From: DATAMF01 sp036260665
Lineage (GTDB): Bacteria; Chloroflexota; Anaerolineae; Aggregatilineales; Aggregatilineaceae
Length of the DNA stretch: 11,658 nt
Direction: 5' to 3'
Assembly (NCBI GenBank): GCA_036260665.1
Contig: DATAMF010000689.1
Location: 1-11,658 of the forward strand
The notes beneath the pieces were generated by a model. The model had not been told where the DNA came from. It did not search any database and saw only the letters and a program-made list of their open reading frames with translations. Below are positions 1 through 6,499 of this stretch, piece after piece. A program made the translations under genes and the position numbers. Positions within the stretch are counted from its first letter, which is position 1. Each line of letters opens with the position of its first letter.

Positions 1-46
1 GCGTGGGGAACAAGACCGTTACGAAAAACGCGAGCCGCTCGAATGA
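1..46 (+). CDS. vapB: VapB-type antitoxin, C-terminal end only (5' truncated by window)
   Basis: Reading in the frame that starts at base 2, an open frame runs to TGA at 44-46 and encodes the tail RGEQDRYEKREPLE. An acidic/basic tail ending in REPLE or a similar sequence is typical of AbrB-type VapB antitoxins that sit directly upstream of PIN toxins; in that family this C-terminal tail wraps the toxin and blocks its active site. The stop overlaps the ATG of the vapC gene as ATGA, the usual coupling of antitoxin and toxin. The DNA-binding N-terminal domain lies outside the window, so the antitoxin subfamily cannot be fixed. Confidence 0.72.
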   Translation, partial: RGEQDRYEKREPLE

Positions 47-447
47 AATATTTGCTCGATACCAACACCTGCATTCGCCATCTCAATCAACGCTCGAAGG
101 CAGTTACAGACCATTTACACCAGCTAGCGGAAACAGATGTAGCTGTCTGCTCTGTTGTGAAAGCAGAACTATATTTTGGAGCGATGAAAAGCCAGTCCCC
201 ACAAACCACCCTCCCCAAACAACAAGCTTTTGTCGAGCGATTTGTGTCGCTGGCCTTTGACGATGCTGCCGCGTTGATCTATGGCCGCATTCGGGCTGAA
301 CTTGAAAGGGCGGGAACGCCCATTGGTCCCAATGACCTCCTGATCGCATCAATCGCCTTGGCAAATGGATTAATTCTGGTTACACACAACACGCAGGAAT
401 TCAGTCGAATAACCGGACTCCAAACAGAAGATTGGGAATTGAGATAG
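43..447 (+). CDS. vapC: VapC-type PIN-domain ribonuclease toxin
   Basis: A 134-residue single-domain PIN protein, the normal length for VapC. VapC toxins are Mg2+-dependent endoribonucleases, usually cutting tRNA or rRNA, and are held inactive by VapB. The start MKYLLDTNTCIRHL gives the first catalytic acid (D6 in LLDTN). E42 (in VVKAELYFG) and D98 (in GPNDLLIAS) are the next two. The C-terminal LVTHNTQEFSRITGL (about 112-126) is the usual fourth-site region, with N116 and E119. All expected PIN positions are therefore present and the toxin looks intact. The ATG overlaps the antitoxin stop (ATGA at 43-46), so translation is probably coupled. Regulation is likely through operator binding by the VapBC complex upstream of the window. 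By eye, base composition is more AT-rich than the downstream genes, which fits a laterally moving toxin-antitoxin pair. Confidence 0.9.
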   Translation: MKYLLDTNTCIRHLNQRSKAVTDHLHQLAETDVAVCSVVKAELYFGAMKSQSPQTTLPKQQAFVERFVSLAFDDAAALIYGRIRAELERAGTPIGPNDLLIASIALANGLILVTHNTQEFSRITGLQTEDWELR

Positions 448-528
448 AAACAGGGGGACGAATGGCGTTCTCACTCAAAAGGTGTAAACTGGAGGGAGGC
501 TGTTTCCACAGAGAAATGATAGTGAGCA

Positions 529-1452
529 ATGAGCATTCTGAACCGGGAAGAACGACAAACTTTACGCAGCGTTCAAATGCACCTCTACACCTCCATTTTG
601 CGCGCCCAGGCGGTACATGAGCAAATTGGCACGGTGGATGTTTATTTCCATGCCAGCAATCCGGCCCCGCATCTCAACTGTGTGATCCCCCATAAAGGCG
701 TGGCATGGATTCGCCATGCGGATCTGCGCGCGGCGTTTATGGGATTAGAGCGGCTGGGACGGATTCCACGGCTCTTAATTCTGGATGCGCTGTTTCCCGA
801 TGCTTTCAAACAGCAGCTCACGCTGATGGAATTGACCACGGAAGACGAGCGGCTGGTGATGGTCTACCAGCCGATGCAAGGGCCGGATTTGCCGGAAGAA
901 ACCCCGCGCGGGCGATTACCTCACACCTTTGGGCCATCCATCCAGCCCATGCTGGCAACCACCCCGGCTGAACTGGCAACATGGCTGCGCATCTTTCGCG
1001 CCGGGTACTACAACACGGAAGCGCTCAGTATTGAACCGGGGGCCATCGACCCGCTGCGCGCGGGGATCGAAACGGGCGAATTTGCGTTTGTCATCGCCAA
1101 TTACGAAACGACTCCACTGGGGGCCGCGCGAGTCAGTCTGAGGCCGCCCACCGCCGAACTTGAAGCGGTTGTAACAACCCCCTTGTGGCATGGGATGGGA
1201 TTGGAAGAAGCGCTGATCACCACGGGCACACAAGCAGCACTCGAACGCAACTGTGAAATTGTGTTCACGATTGCGCCCTCTGATGAGTACACCCGACTGT
1301 ACCGGCGGCTGGGATTCGTCGAACTCACCCACATGACAACCTACTGGCGCGCCGATGATTATGCGCAGGCTTTAGGGCGGATCACGAACACAGCACCCAA
1401 AGGAGCAGATAATGATGTGGCAGAGCCTGTACATCCACACAGCGGACAGTAA
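529..1452 (+). CDS. GNAT-family N-acetyltransferase with N-terminal pseudo-GNAT half
   Basis: A 307-residue protein whose C-terminal half (about 135-280) is a GNAT acetyltransferase, transferring acetyl from acetyl-CoA to an unknown amine. The beta4-alpha3 region holds the pyrophosphate-binding loop LWHGMGLEEAL (219-229), matching the Q/RxxGxG/A motif. It is followed by VFTIAPSDEYTRLYRRLGFVE (245-265), the typical end of the fold, where a Tyr sits before the RxGF turn. The N-terminal half (about 30-120) carries a LERLGRIPRLLILDALFPDA segment (73-92) and ends in LVMVYQP. This is the pattern of the degenerate first domain in tandem GNAT proteins, and it lacks a CoA loop. The start is ATG 529 because an in-frame TGA lies at 523-525. 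The Shine-Dalgarno is poor; a strong-looking GGAGGGAGG at 490-498 is too far upstream to serve it. The 3' end overlaps the next gene by 41 bp. The substrate cannot be predicted. Confidence 0.82.
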   Translation: MSILNREERQTLRSVQMHLYTSILRAQAVHEQIGTVDVYFHASNPAPHLNCVIPHKGVAWIRHADLRAAFMGLERLGRIPRLLILDALFPDAFKQQLTLMELTTEDERLVMVYQPMQGPDLPEETPRGRLPHTFGPSIQPMLATTPAELATWLRIFRAGYYNTEALSIEPGAIDPLRAGIETGEFAFVIANYETTPLGAARVSLRPPTAELEAVVTTPLWHGMGLEEALITTGTQAALERNCEIVFTIAPSDEYTRLYRRLGFVELTHMTTYWRADDYAQALGRITNTAPKGADNDVAEPVHPHSGQ

Positions 1453-2254
1453 AGAAATCGCGGAAGCGGTGCAAGCGGTATTGGAAACGCACGGCTACAA
1501 CGCCTATGATCCGTTTCCGGGCGGAAGCGGCACCCCCACCGGATTAAAAAAGATGGCCCGTCACTTTGTTGCTCCGGCGGTGAACAGGTGGGTGCGGGTG
1601 CTGGGTGAACCCGTGGAAGAACTGCTGTCCGAAACCAGCCGCGCCATCGGAAAACCCATGCTGTACGGCTGGCTGGATGAGGAAACCAGTGGATTTGCCC
1701 TGTATCGCAACGGCAAACGCGACGATGATCTGGATGCGCTCCGCCCCTATGTGCGGACGACATTCGAGGAACTCCAGCGAGCCGCTGCGGGCGAAATGCG
1801 GATGGATGAGATCGTGTCGAAAGAGCCGCCGGTGGTGATTTTGGGGGCGGATGCGCTGCCGCCGGAAATCCAACAACTGGCCGATGAACACGGCGTGGAT
1901 TCTAAACATGCGAACAAAATGGCGGAGCGAATCGGCGGGAAACTTTTCGGGCGGCTGGCAAAACAGGCGGGCGAATCGAAAAGCGACCAGGAACAGGCGC
2001 GGGATGTGCTGATGGGCGGCGGGCGTGATGTCTGGAACAGTCTGGAAGGGCAAAAGGTTCGGGCGATGGCAAGCGCGCTTAAACTGCCAGAACATTGGCG
2101 GACACCGACCTGGGAAGAGGTGCGCGACGCCTATCAGGTGTTCCGGCTGCGGGAGCGCAGTCCGCGAATGATGCTGATGCCAGGGGACAAAGAAGCGATG
2201 AAAGCCGTACCCGACGCGCTGGATTATATCCCGGTTTATATGGGCTTGAAGTAG
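1412..2254 (+). CDS. Conserved-looking hypothetical protein, 280 aa, family not recognised
   Basis: I do not recognise this family. The start at ATG 1412 is well supported by AGGAG at 1401-1405, 6 nt upstream, lying inside the preceding acetyltransferase gene (41-bp overlap). An in-frame ATG follows directly at 1415. There is no signal peptide or membrane segment, so it should be cytoplasmic. The N-terminal 110 residues look like an alpha/beta unit: a predicted strand (WQSLYIHT), a helix (DSKEIAEAVQAVLETHG), then a GGSGTPTG turn (37-44), a helical stretch, and a GWLDEETSGFALYRNGKR hairpin (86-103). The middle (about 150-215) is charged and helical, with a Gly-rich MGGGRD (201-206). The C-terminus has a TPTWEEVRDAYQVFRLRERS helix (231-250) and ends in YIPVYMGLK. 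No catalytic motif is evident. Its position between an acetyltransferase and a methyltransferase (2-nt gap) suggests co-expression, not a function. Confidence 0.78.
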   Translation: MMWQSLYIHTADSKEIAEAVQAVLETHGYNAYDPFPGGSGTPTGLKKMARHFVAPAVNRWVRVLGEPVEELLSETSRAIGKPMLYGWLDEETSGFALYRNGKRDDDLDALRPYVRTTFEELQRAAAGEMRMDEIVSKEPPVVILGADALPPEIQQLADEHGVDSKHANKMAERIGGKLFGRLAKQAGESKSDQEQARDVLMGGGRDVWNSLEGQKVRAMASALKLPEHWRTPTWEEVRDAYQVFRLRERSPRMMLMPGDKEAMKAVPDALDYIPVYMGLK

Positions 2255-2256
2255 AG

Positions 2257-2814
2257 ATGGCACAGGCGGATCGCCAACGCTGGGACAGCCGGTACGCCGA
2301 GAACGAAGGTGATTATTCGCAAGGGCCGACGCCACTGCTGGTGAAGTATGCGCCTCCCGCAGGACCTCACAGCCGCGCGCTGGAACTGGCGTGCGGACTG
2401 GGACGCAATGCGCTGTGGCTGGCCGAACAAGGCTACCGGGTCGATGCGTTAGACATCAGCCTGGAAGCGCTGCGGCAAGGGCAGCAGGAAGCCAGACGAC
2501 GCGGACTCGCTGGCATTCATTTTGTCGCGGCAGATTTAGATGATTTTCCTCTCCCCAACCAGCAATACGATCTGGTGGTGGTCTTCCGATTTCTGGACCG
2601 GCGGCTGTTTCCTGCGATCCGTGAGCGGGTGCGCCCCGGCGGTCTGGCGATCTATGAAACGCTCAACGTGGGCCACCTCCAGGAGCACCCAGAAACCAGC
2701 CGATATTATCTGTTGGAATGGGGCGAGCTGCCCCACCATTTTCCAGGATGGACAGCGCTCCACACACGGGATGGCAGCCGGATGAGTGCATTCGTGGGAC
2801 GCAAGCCGGAGTAA
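2257..2814 (+). CDS. Class I SAM-dependent methyltransferase
   Basis: A 185-residue Rossmann-fold methyltransferase of about the usual size for the short TehB-like or Methyltransf_11/25 group, which transfers a methyl group from S-adenosylmethionine to a small molecule. Motif I is ALELACGLGRNALWLAEQGY (41-60), the glycine-rich SAM loop. The acidic residue that binds the ribose hydroxyls is D66 in VDALDIS. AADLDDFPLP (91-100) is motif II/III, placing D93 near the adenine. After YDLVVVFRFLDRRLFPAIRE comes RPGGLAIYETL (126-136), the usual post-motif strand. The start ATG 2257 lies 2 nt after the previous stop, with only a weak GAAG/GAG ribosome site, so translation is probably coupled. A longer reading in the same frame, back to 2095, is not used because it lies wholly inside the upstream gene. 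The substrate is unknown; resemblance to TehB (tellurite, selenite) is only structural. Confidence 0.88.
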   Translation: MAQADRQRWDSRYAENEGDYSQGPTPLLVKYAPPAGPHSRALELACGLGRNALWLAEQGYRVDALDISLEALRQGQQEARRRGLAGIHFVAADLDDFPLPNQQYDLVVVFRFLDRRLFPAIRERVRPGGLAIYETLNVGHLQEHPETSRYYLLEWGELPHHFPGWTALHTRDGSRMSAFVGRKPE

Positions 2815-2823
2815 AACGAAGTC

Positions 2824-4038
2824 ATGAGAAAAATCGTACTGGTGATTCTCCTACTCGTGATCGCGCTGCCAGCCCACGCGCAAGAAGCAAGCGCTGTCGT
2901 AGTGGTGTGGGCGGATGATGGCGGGGTATGGTACTGGCGCAGCGATGTGCCAGAGACGCGGCAACTGGCCGAAATGGCGGGTGTGGTGCCCGATGTCGCT
3001 CCCGACGGGCTGACGGTGGCCTTTTGGCAGCCGGAACAGGCGGATATTGGGCTGATCGATGCCGCTACCGCCGAGCTAACCTGGGTGGATTTCCAATCGC
3101 CGGATCACCAAATTACCCCGGACCTGGAATGGTCAAAAGACGGGCAAACCCTGTACTTTATGACCGATGTGGGCAGCGGCCTCAGCCGCCAGGCGGCGGA
3201 TGATCTGTGGCAGGCGGATGTACACAGTGGGTCGGTTGAACAACTGCTGCCGGATGGTGAAGGTGGGCGGCGCGCATTTCTCAGTCCGGATGGCGCGTAT
3301 CTGGCGATTGTGGCGGCGGGACAGTATGCCCAAGAAGGGGAGACTTCCGGCGTACTGGGACGGATTCAGATCTACGATCTGGAGGCCGGGCAGGTGATGA
3401 ACACGCTGCAATTTCCCAGCGTGGCGTCGGCCAGCGAATGGCCCTGGTATCCATCGGTACGGTGGCTGGCGGACAGCAGCGGCATTCTGACCGCGCTCCC
3501 CCCGGCAGATTTAGTATATGGCGCAACAGATAAAAAGACCGTTTTAGCGCTGATCCCCGTCGAAGGCGCACCCGCCATTGAGGGCCAGGTGGAGGCGGAT
3601 TTTTTCGGACTGCCGGAATTTTCGGCGGATGGAGAATGGGTCGCCTATCTGGAACAGCGCGAGTCGCCTGAATATCTGCCGCACCAATTGATCAGGGCGC
3701 GCCGTGATGGAAGCGATCCACAGCCGTACTGGCAACTGGGAGAACGGGGGGCGTTGTTTTACAACTGGCTGCCGGGCACCAACCAAATCCAGATTCAAGA
3801 GGCCGGGGCGGATGGGGTGACATCTATCTGGGTGGGACGCCCCGACGAGACTCCCAGCCTGCTGACTACCTATGCGCTGGCGGGATACATCCAGTGGGTG
3901 GATGAGACGCGGTATGTTTTCAGCACGGGGGAAATGGATGGCGAACAGTTGAAGGGTTTCGCGCTGTATTCTGGGACGACGGTGATCGCGCGCAGCGAGA
4001 GTATCATGACGTTCGATGCGGCATTGGTCCCGCAATAA
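2824..4038 (+). CDS. Secreted TolB/WD40-like seven-bladed beta-propeller protein
   Basis: A 404-residue protein with a clear Sec signal peptide: MRKIVLVILLLVIALPAHA, cleavable after AHA-Q (residue 19/20). The rest is a string of propeller blades marked by repeats of the PDG/ADG type. They start near APDGLTVAFW (59-68), SKDGQTLYFM (104-113), SPDGAYLAIV (154-163), ADSSGILTAL (216-225), SADGEWVAYL (267-276), LPGTNQIQIQ (316-325) and VDETRYVFS (359-367). That makes about seven blades and no extra domain. Proteins of this shape (TolB C-terminal or WD40-like PD40 repeats) usually bind proteins or carbohydrates outside the cytoplasm; none of the motifs suggests an enzyme. It is the last gene of the operon, 9 nt after the methyltransferase stop. 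The ribosome site is weak (GGAG 2808-2811, 12 nt from ATG). There is no lipobox, so it is probably released or held loosely at the surface. Confidence 0.82.
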   Translation: MRKIVLVILLLVIALPAHAQEASAVVVVWADDGGVWYWRSDVPETRQLAEMAGVVPDVAPDGLTVAFWQPEQADIGLIDAATAELTWVDFQSPDHQITPDLEWSKDGQTLYFMTDVGSGLSRQAADDLWQADVHSGSVEQLLPDGEGGRRAFLSPDGAYLAIVAAGQYAQEGETSGVLGRIQIYDLEAGQVMNTLQFPSVASASEWPWYPSVRWLADSSGILTALPPADLVYGATDKKTVLALIPVEGAPAIEGQVEADFFGLPEFSADGEWVAYLEQRESPEYLPHQLIRARRDGSDPQPYWQLGERGALFYNWLPGTNQIQIQEAGADGVTSIWVGRPDETPSLLTTYALAGYIQWVDETRYVFSTGEMDGEQLKGFALYSGTTVIARSESIMTFDAALVPQ

Positions 4039-4041
4039 AAA

Positions 4042-4067
4042 GCGCCGGACATAAGCGCATCCGGCGC
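4042..4067. terminator. Bidirectional intrinsic terminator between convergent genes
   Basis: A perfect 8-bp inverted repeat GCGCCGGA (4042-4049) / TCCGGCGC (4060-4067) has a 10-nt loop. On the minus strand it is followed at once by TTTTT (complement of 4037-4041), giving a textbook terminator for the PPC-domain gene. On the plus strand it is followed by AGTTTC, a weaker signal for the propeller operon that ends at 4038. It fills most of the 50-bp gap between the two converging stops. Confidence 0.85.
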
Positions 4068-4088
4068 AGTTTCAGCATCAAACGCGCA

Positions 4089-4844
4089 CTATTGTGCTAC
4101 ATCCAGCGTAAGGCTGACGGTGATTTCCATCTCGTCCCACGAATAGGAATACCAGCTCTGTTCCACAGTCAGGATGTAAATCTGGTTGGCTTTGAGATCG
4201 ACATTCATTGTGCCGCTGCGAACGCCGCCCGTACCTCCGATGTCGAAGAGGTAAAGTTCGCCCAGTTCGGGGTCTTCCGTGACCAGTGAGAAGCTGGCAT
4301 ACAGATCGCCGCCGGGCTGGTTGAAGCTGATCGCCCACGTGCCATCCGCGTCGGGCTTGATGAAGTAGATGTTGGGCTTGGCAAGTTCATAATTGGAATT
4401 GATGACGGCATCAACGGCAGAACCAGGCTGAAGCAGTTCGGCCTCGCTCAGCGTCAGGGTATAATCACCCCCGCCGCTGCCCGTCGAACCACCGGAACGA
4501 GTCGCAATCACGGTGTAGGTGCCATCTTCAGTGAGGGCATAGGTGAGCATCGCATTGATGCCAGAGCCGAAGTCATCATTTTCGGCCAGCCGGTTTCCCG
4601 ATGCATCATTCAACAGCAGCGCCGGATCGAGTTCATAGTCATTTTCAACGGCATCCATTGAGATCAGAATCAATTGACCAGCCGTCCCCTGGAAGGTGTA
4701 GGTCTGTTCGTAGGCACTATCACTGATCGTCCCCTGAACAGGCTGATCAAATTGCAGCTCACCACCCTGTGCCTGGGCAGCGGGGGCGGCAGCAAAAGTC
4801 ACCGCCAGAATAACAATCACGAGTGCGGCCAGTAGCTTATGCAT
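4089..4844 (-). CDS. Secreted PPC-domain (pre-peptidase C-terminal) beta-sandwich protein
   Basis: A 251-residue exported protein. The start at 4844 is chosen because AGGAG (complement of 4855-4859) lies 10 nt upstream and the reading then opens with a good signal peptide, MHKLLAALVIVILAVTFAA, cleavable around AAQAQ-GG (residues 22-28). The longer reading to 4880 adds residues with no ribosome site. Residues about 33-135 form a PPC-like jelly-roll sandwich. They run from QPVQGTISDSAYEQTYTF through GQLILISMDA and LDPALLLNDASGNRLAENDD (73-91) to DGTYTVIATR (107-116) and DYTLTLSEAE. This is the order seen in PPC domains, which assist secretion or bind sugars in extracellular enzymes. Residues about 138-250 look like a second, more divergent copy, with DGTWAISFNQPGGDLYASFSL and ANQIYILTVEQSW. 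No catalytic domain is attached. It has its own promoter and terminator and appears monocistronic. Confidence 0.82.
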   Translation of the reverse strand: MHKLLAALVIVILAVTFAAAPAAQAQGGELQFDQPVQGTISDSAYEQTYTFQGTAGQLILISMDAVENDYELDPALLLNDASGNRLAENDDFGSGINAMLTYALTEDGTYTVIATRSGGSTGSGGGDYTLTLSEAELLQPGSAVDAVINSNYELAKPNIYFIKPDADGTWAISFNQPGGDLYASFSLVTEDPELGELYLFDIGGTGGVRSGTMNVDLKANQIYILTVEQSWYSYSWDEMEITVSLTLDVAQ

Positions 4845-4879
4845 GGTATTTCCTCTCCTGTGAAATTGATCCAGAAGCA

Positions 4880-4909
4880 ATTATACGAGACAGCCCACGC
4901 GAAGGCCAA
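4880..4909 (-). promoter_or_regulatory. Sigma70-like promoter for the PPC-domain gene
   Basis: On the minus strand TTGGCC (4909-4904) and a perfect TATAAT (4885-4880) are 18 nt apart. Transcription would begin near 4873, leaving a leader of about 29 nt that includes the AGGAG ribosome site at 4859-4855. The 78-bp gap contains no obvious terminator for the upstream DUF6544-like gene, so read-through from that operon is also possible. Confidence 0.6.
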
Positions 4910-4922
4910 TCCCCCAAGCATT

Positions 4923-5756
4923 TTACGGCCCGTTGGCGCGGATATACGTCTCGACATCGACGTTATAAACCACCTCGTCAATCGTGAAAGTCGCCCACGG
5001 ACTGCCCTCATCGGCCCAGGTCAGCGTGATGGCGGAGGGGAGCAGGAGGCCGTGAAATCTGACCCACTCCGCCATCTGGATCGTCCAGAGGACTTTTTCG
5101 CCGCCTTTTTCCTTAAAACGCAGAGCCTCCATCGAACGGATCAATCCGGTTTCGGGATCGAACTTCACCAGGAATTCATCTTCACCGGTTTTAAACGGCA
5201 CAATCAAACGCGCAGCCGTATCATCGACAGGTTCCCAACGCACGCGCGGATCGGTGAGCAGCACGGAAGGCATCCACGCGGCCTGTTCACCCCAGGCGGA
5301 CAGATTCGCGGCCTGATCAATCTCCAGGCCCTCCTGCACGCCAAAAGGAAGCTCCATGCGCGAGGTACCGTCCAGGATGATTTCGTTTGCTTTCAGGACA
5401 GGCTGCCCAAACAACGTGAGTTCGATGTAATGGCGGTAGCCATGCCCGCCCAACTCGATAAAACGGACGCGGGAATTAAAGGTGATGCCGCCAAAACGCA
5501 GGCGGGCAGGTCCGGTGAGAACCGCCGAATCGGTGATCGGGAGCACGTCGCCGCCCGCGACAGTCCGCAGATAACGATCAACGGGGGCGGGCAGATCGTC
5601 CGGTATGGCGACGGTAGACAACGTGGGAGTCGTCCCCGGATAGGACGCGAATCTGGCCGGTTTAAAACGAAGGCCGAGGCCCACGATCAGCACCAGACCC
5701 AACGGAATACTGACGAGTACAGCGAGAATCGTCCACAACATTTTACGCCTCTTCAT
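4923..5756 (-). CDS. DUF6544-like membrane-anchored protein
   Basis: A 277-residue protein of unknown biochemical role. The start at 5756 overlaps the TetR stop as ATGA (5756-5753), indicating translational coupling. The extra residues upstream are the TetR coding region read out of frame. A signal anchor or single TM segment spans about residues 7-28 (MLWTILAVLVSIPLGLVLIV...). Family-like features follow: LPAPVDRYLRTV (55-66), resembling the LPAPVxRYxR opening of DUF6544 proteins; a central beta-rich stretch; AAWMPSVLLTDPRVRWEPVDD (159-179), matching the W-x-P-(S/T)-x-LL-x-x-x-x-VRW-x-x-(I/V)-DD signature; and LVKFDPETGLI followed by a final beta region ending at FHGLLLPSAITLTW (234-247). 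The family assignment is from memory of this signature, not a search. Being in one operon with a TetR repressor suggests a drug- or stress-inducible envelope protein. Confidence 0.75.
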   Translation of the reverse strand: MKRRKMLWTILAVLVSIPLGLVLIVGLGLRFKPARFASYPGTTPTLSTVAIPDDLPAPVDRYLRTVAGGDVLPITDSAVLTGPARLRFGGITFNSRVRFIELGGHGYRHYIELTLFGQPVLKANEIILDGTSRMELPFGVQEGLEIDQAANLSAWGEQAAWMPSVLLTDPRVRWEPVDDTAARLIVPFKTGEDEFLVKFDPETGLIRSMEALRFKEKGGEKVLWTIQMAEWVRFHGLLLPSAITLTWADEGSPWATFTIDEVVYNVDVETYIRANGP

Positions 5757-6334
5757 GATCGAGTACCCTGCACAAAAAGATCCACCCACTGCTGGATCAA
5801 CTGATCGGAGGGAGTGCGGCCAGTCGCCAACACTTTTTCGATGACAACGGGCCACGAAAAAAGACTATCGAAAGCCTGCGCCAACGCCAACGGATCGAGG
5901 TCCGCCCGCACGACACCGGCATCGATCTGCTGACGGAAATAATCCGCGACCCGCGCGGTGTTACCCTGCGCCCCGACTGCTGCGATTTGCTGCAAGTCGG
6001 GCATTTCCTGCGCATCACACAGCAGCAACCGAACCAGATCGAAACCAGCAAGCATGCCCGCGATTTGAGTCTGAGCCATCGTTAAAATGTCGTGCGCATA
6101 GTCGCCGGTCAGATTCTGGGTAAAGGTAGCGGCAAAACCCTGGTCATTGAAGGATGCCACACACGCCGCCAAAAGCTGTTTTTTGCTGCCAAAGTGACGG
6201 AACAGAGTCACTTCGTTGACTTCAGCCGCCGCTGCAATAGCACGGGTAGTGGCCCGCGCAAAACCGATTTGACCGAACAACGCCAGCGCCGTGTCAATAA
6301 TCCGCTGGCGGGTATCTGATGCTTCAGCCGACAT
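5753..6334 (-). CDS. TetR/AcrR-family transcriptional regulator
   Basis: A 193-residue one-component regulator, normal TetR length. The start at 6334 is supported by GGAG (complement of 6343-6346) 8 nt upstream; the longer reading to 6370 would begin inside the palindromic operator. The DNA-binding domain covers about residues 8-54. It comprises TRQRIIDTALALFGQIGF (8-25), then the helix-turn-helix TTRAIAAAAEVNEVTLFRHF (29-48), and GSKKQLLAACV. The Phe in the LFRHF position (usually Tyr) is common in the family. The C-terminal part (about 75-190) is the helical ligand-binding and dimerisation domain, including ADLDPLALAQAFDSLFSW. The family mostly represses neighbouring genes until a small hydrophobic ligand binds. 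It is followed by the DUF6544-like gene with ATGA overlap and is divergent from the erythromycin-esterase gene. The inducer cannot be read from the sequence. Confidence 0.93.
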   Translation of the reverse strand: MSAEASDTRQRIIDTALALFGQIGFARATTRAIAAAAEVNEVTLFRHFGSKKQLLAACVASFNDQGFAATFTQNLTGDYAHDILTMAQTQIAGMLAGFDLVRLLLCDAQEMPDLQQIAAVGAQGNTARVADYFRQQIDAGVVRADLDPLALAQAFDSLFSWPVVIEKVLATGRTPSDQLIQQWVDLFVQGTRS

Positions 6335-6365
6335 GCTATCCGCTCCACAGCAAATGAAATCAGAG

Positions 6366-6383
6366 TGCAAGTGTCCACTTGCA
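6366..6383. promoter_or_regulatory. Perfect 18-bp palindrome, probable TetR operator O1
   Basis: TGCAAGTG-TC-CACTTGCA: two perfect 8-bp half sites around a 2-bp spacer, the size and symmetry expected of an operator for a TetR dimer. It covers the predicted transcription start of the tetR operon (about 6382) and lies 32 bp upstream of the tetR ATG. A second, weaker copy lies 47 bp away at 6413-6430. Confidence 0.75.
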
Positions 6384-6388
6384 TGATA

Positions 6389-6417
6389 AGCATACTCAGG
6401 AGAATAATTGCAAGCAA
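6389..6417 (-). promoter_or_regulatory. Candidate promoter of the tetR operon
   Basis: Minus strand TTGCTT (6417-6412), 17 nt, TATGCT (6394-6389). It is flanked and overlapped by the two palindromes, as expected for autorepression. An alternative pair is TTGCAA (6413-6408) with TATCAT (6388-6383), 19 nt apart. Neither is a strong match, so the exact start is uncertain. Confidence 0.45.
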
Positions 6418-6430
6418 GTGATTACTTACA
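6413..6430. promoter_or_regulatory. Degenerate copy of the palindrome, probable TetR operator O2
   Basis: AGCAAGTGATTACTTACA matches the first palindrome at 13 of 18 positions. The left half site GCAAGTG is exact, the right half site is TACTTAC against CACTTGC, and the 2-bp spacer is kept. It overlaps the candidate -35 of tetR (6412-6417) and ends one base before the candidate -35 of the divergent esterase gene at 6431, so a bound repressor could affect both directions. Confidence 0.65.
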
Positions 6431-6459
6431 TTGCGAAAATCAGCGGAATGTCATATCTA
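6431..6459 (+). promoter_or_regulatory. Candidate promoter of the erythromycin-esterase-like gene
   Basis: TTGCGA (6431-6436), 17 nt, TATCTA (6454-6459), with further TATATA at 6458-6463. It would start transcription near 6466, about 34 nt before the ATG. Operator O2 ends one base before the -35. Confidence 0.45.
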
Positions 6460-6499
6460 TATAGCCTGGCGCGGTTCACATTATGAGAGGGAACAAGTT

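Noticed and set aside
432..620. Short plus-strand reading frame spanning the vapC to acetyltransferase gap
   Set aside because: No ribosome site fits its start codons, it overlaps both neighbours in another frame, and the sequence resembles no small protein. I read 448-528 as a non-coding gap with no clear promoter.
1544..2335. Open reading frame of 263 codons on the minus strand, antisense to the unknown operon gene
   Set aside because: The product is rich in His, Pro and Arg with no plausible fold; the plus-strand gene has a strong Shine-Dalgarno and operon spacing.
4839..5804. Open reading frame of 321 codons on the plus strand, antisense to the DUF6544-like gene
   Set aside because: It crosses the promoter and start of the PPC gene and the whole DUF6544-like gene. 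The product is rich in Arg, His, Gln and Asp, with no fold pattern and no ribosome site.
6431..6499. Longer N-terminus for the erythromycin-esterase-like protein from TTG 6431
   Set aside because: The extension would cover the candidate promoter and has no ribosome site; the ATG at 6500 has AGAGGG at 8 nt and begins at the expected place for the family.
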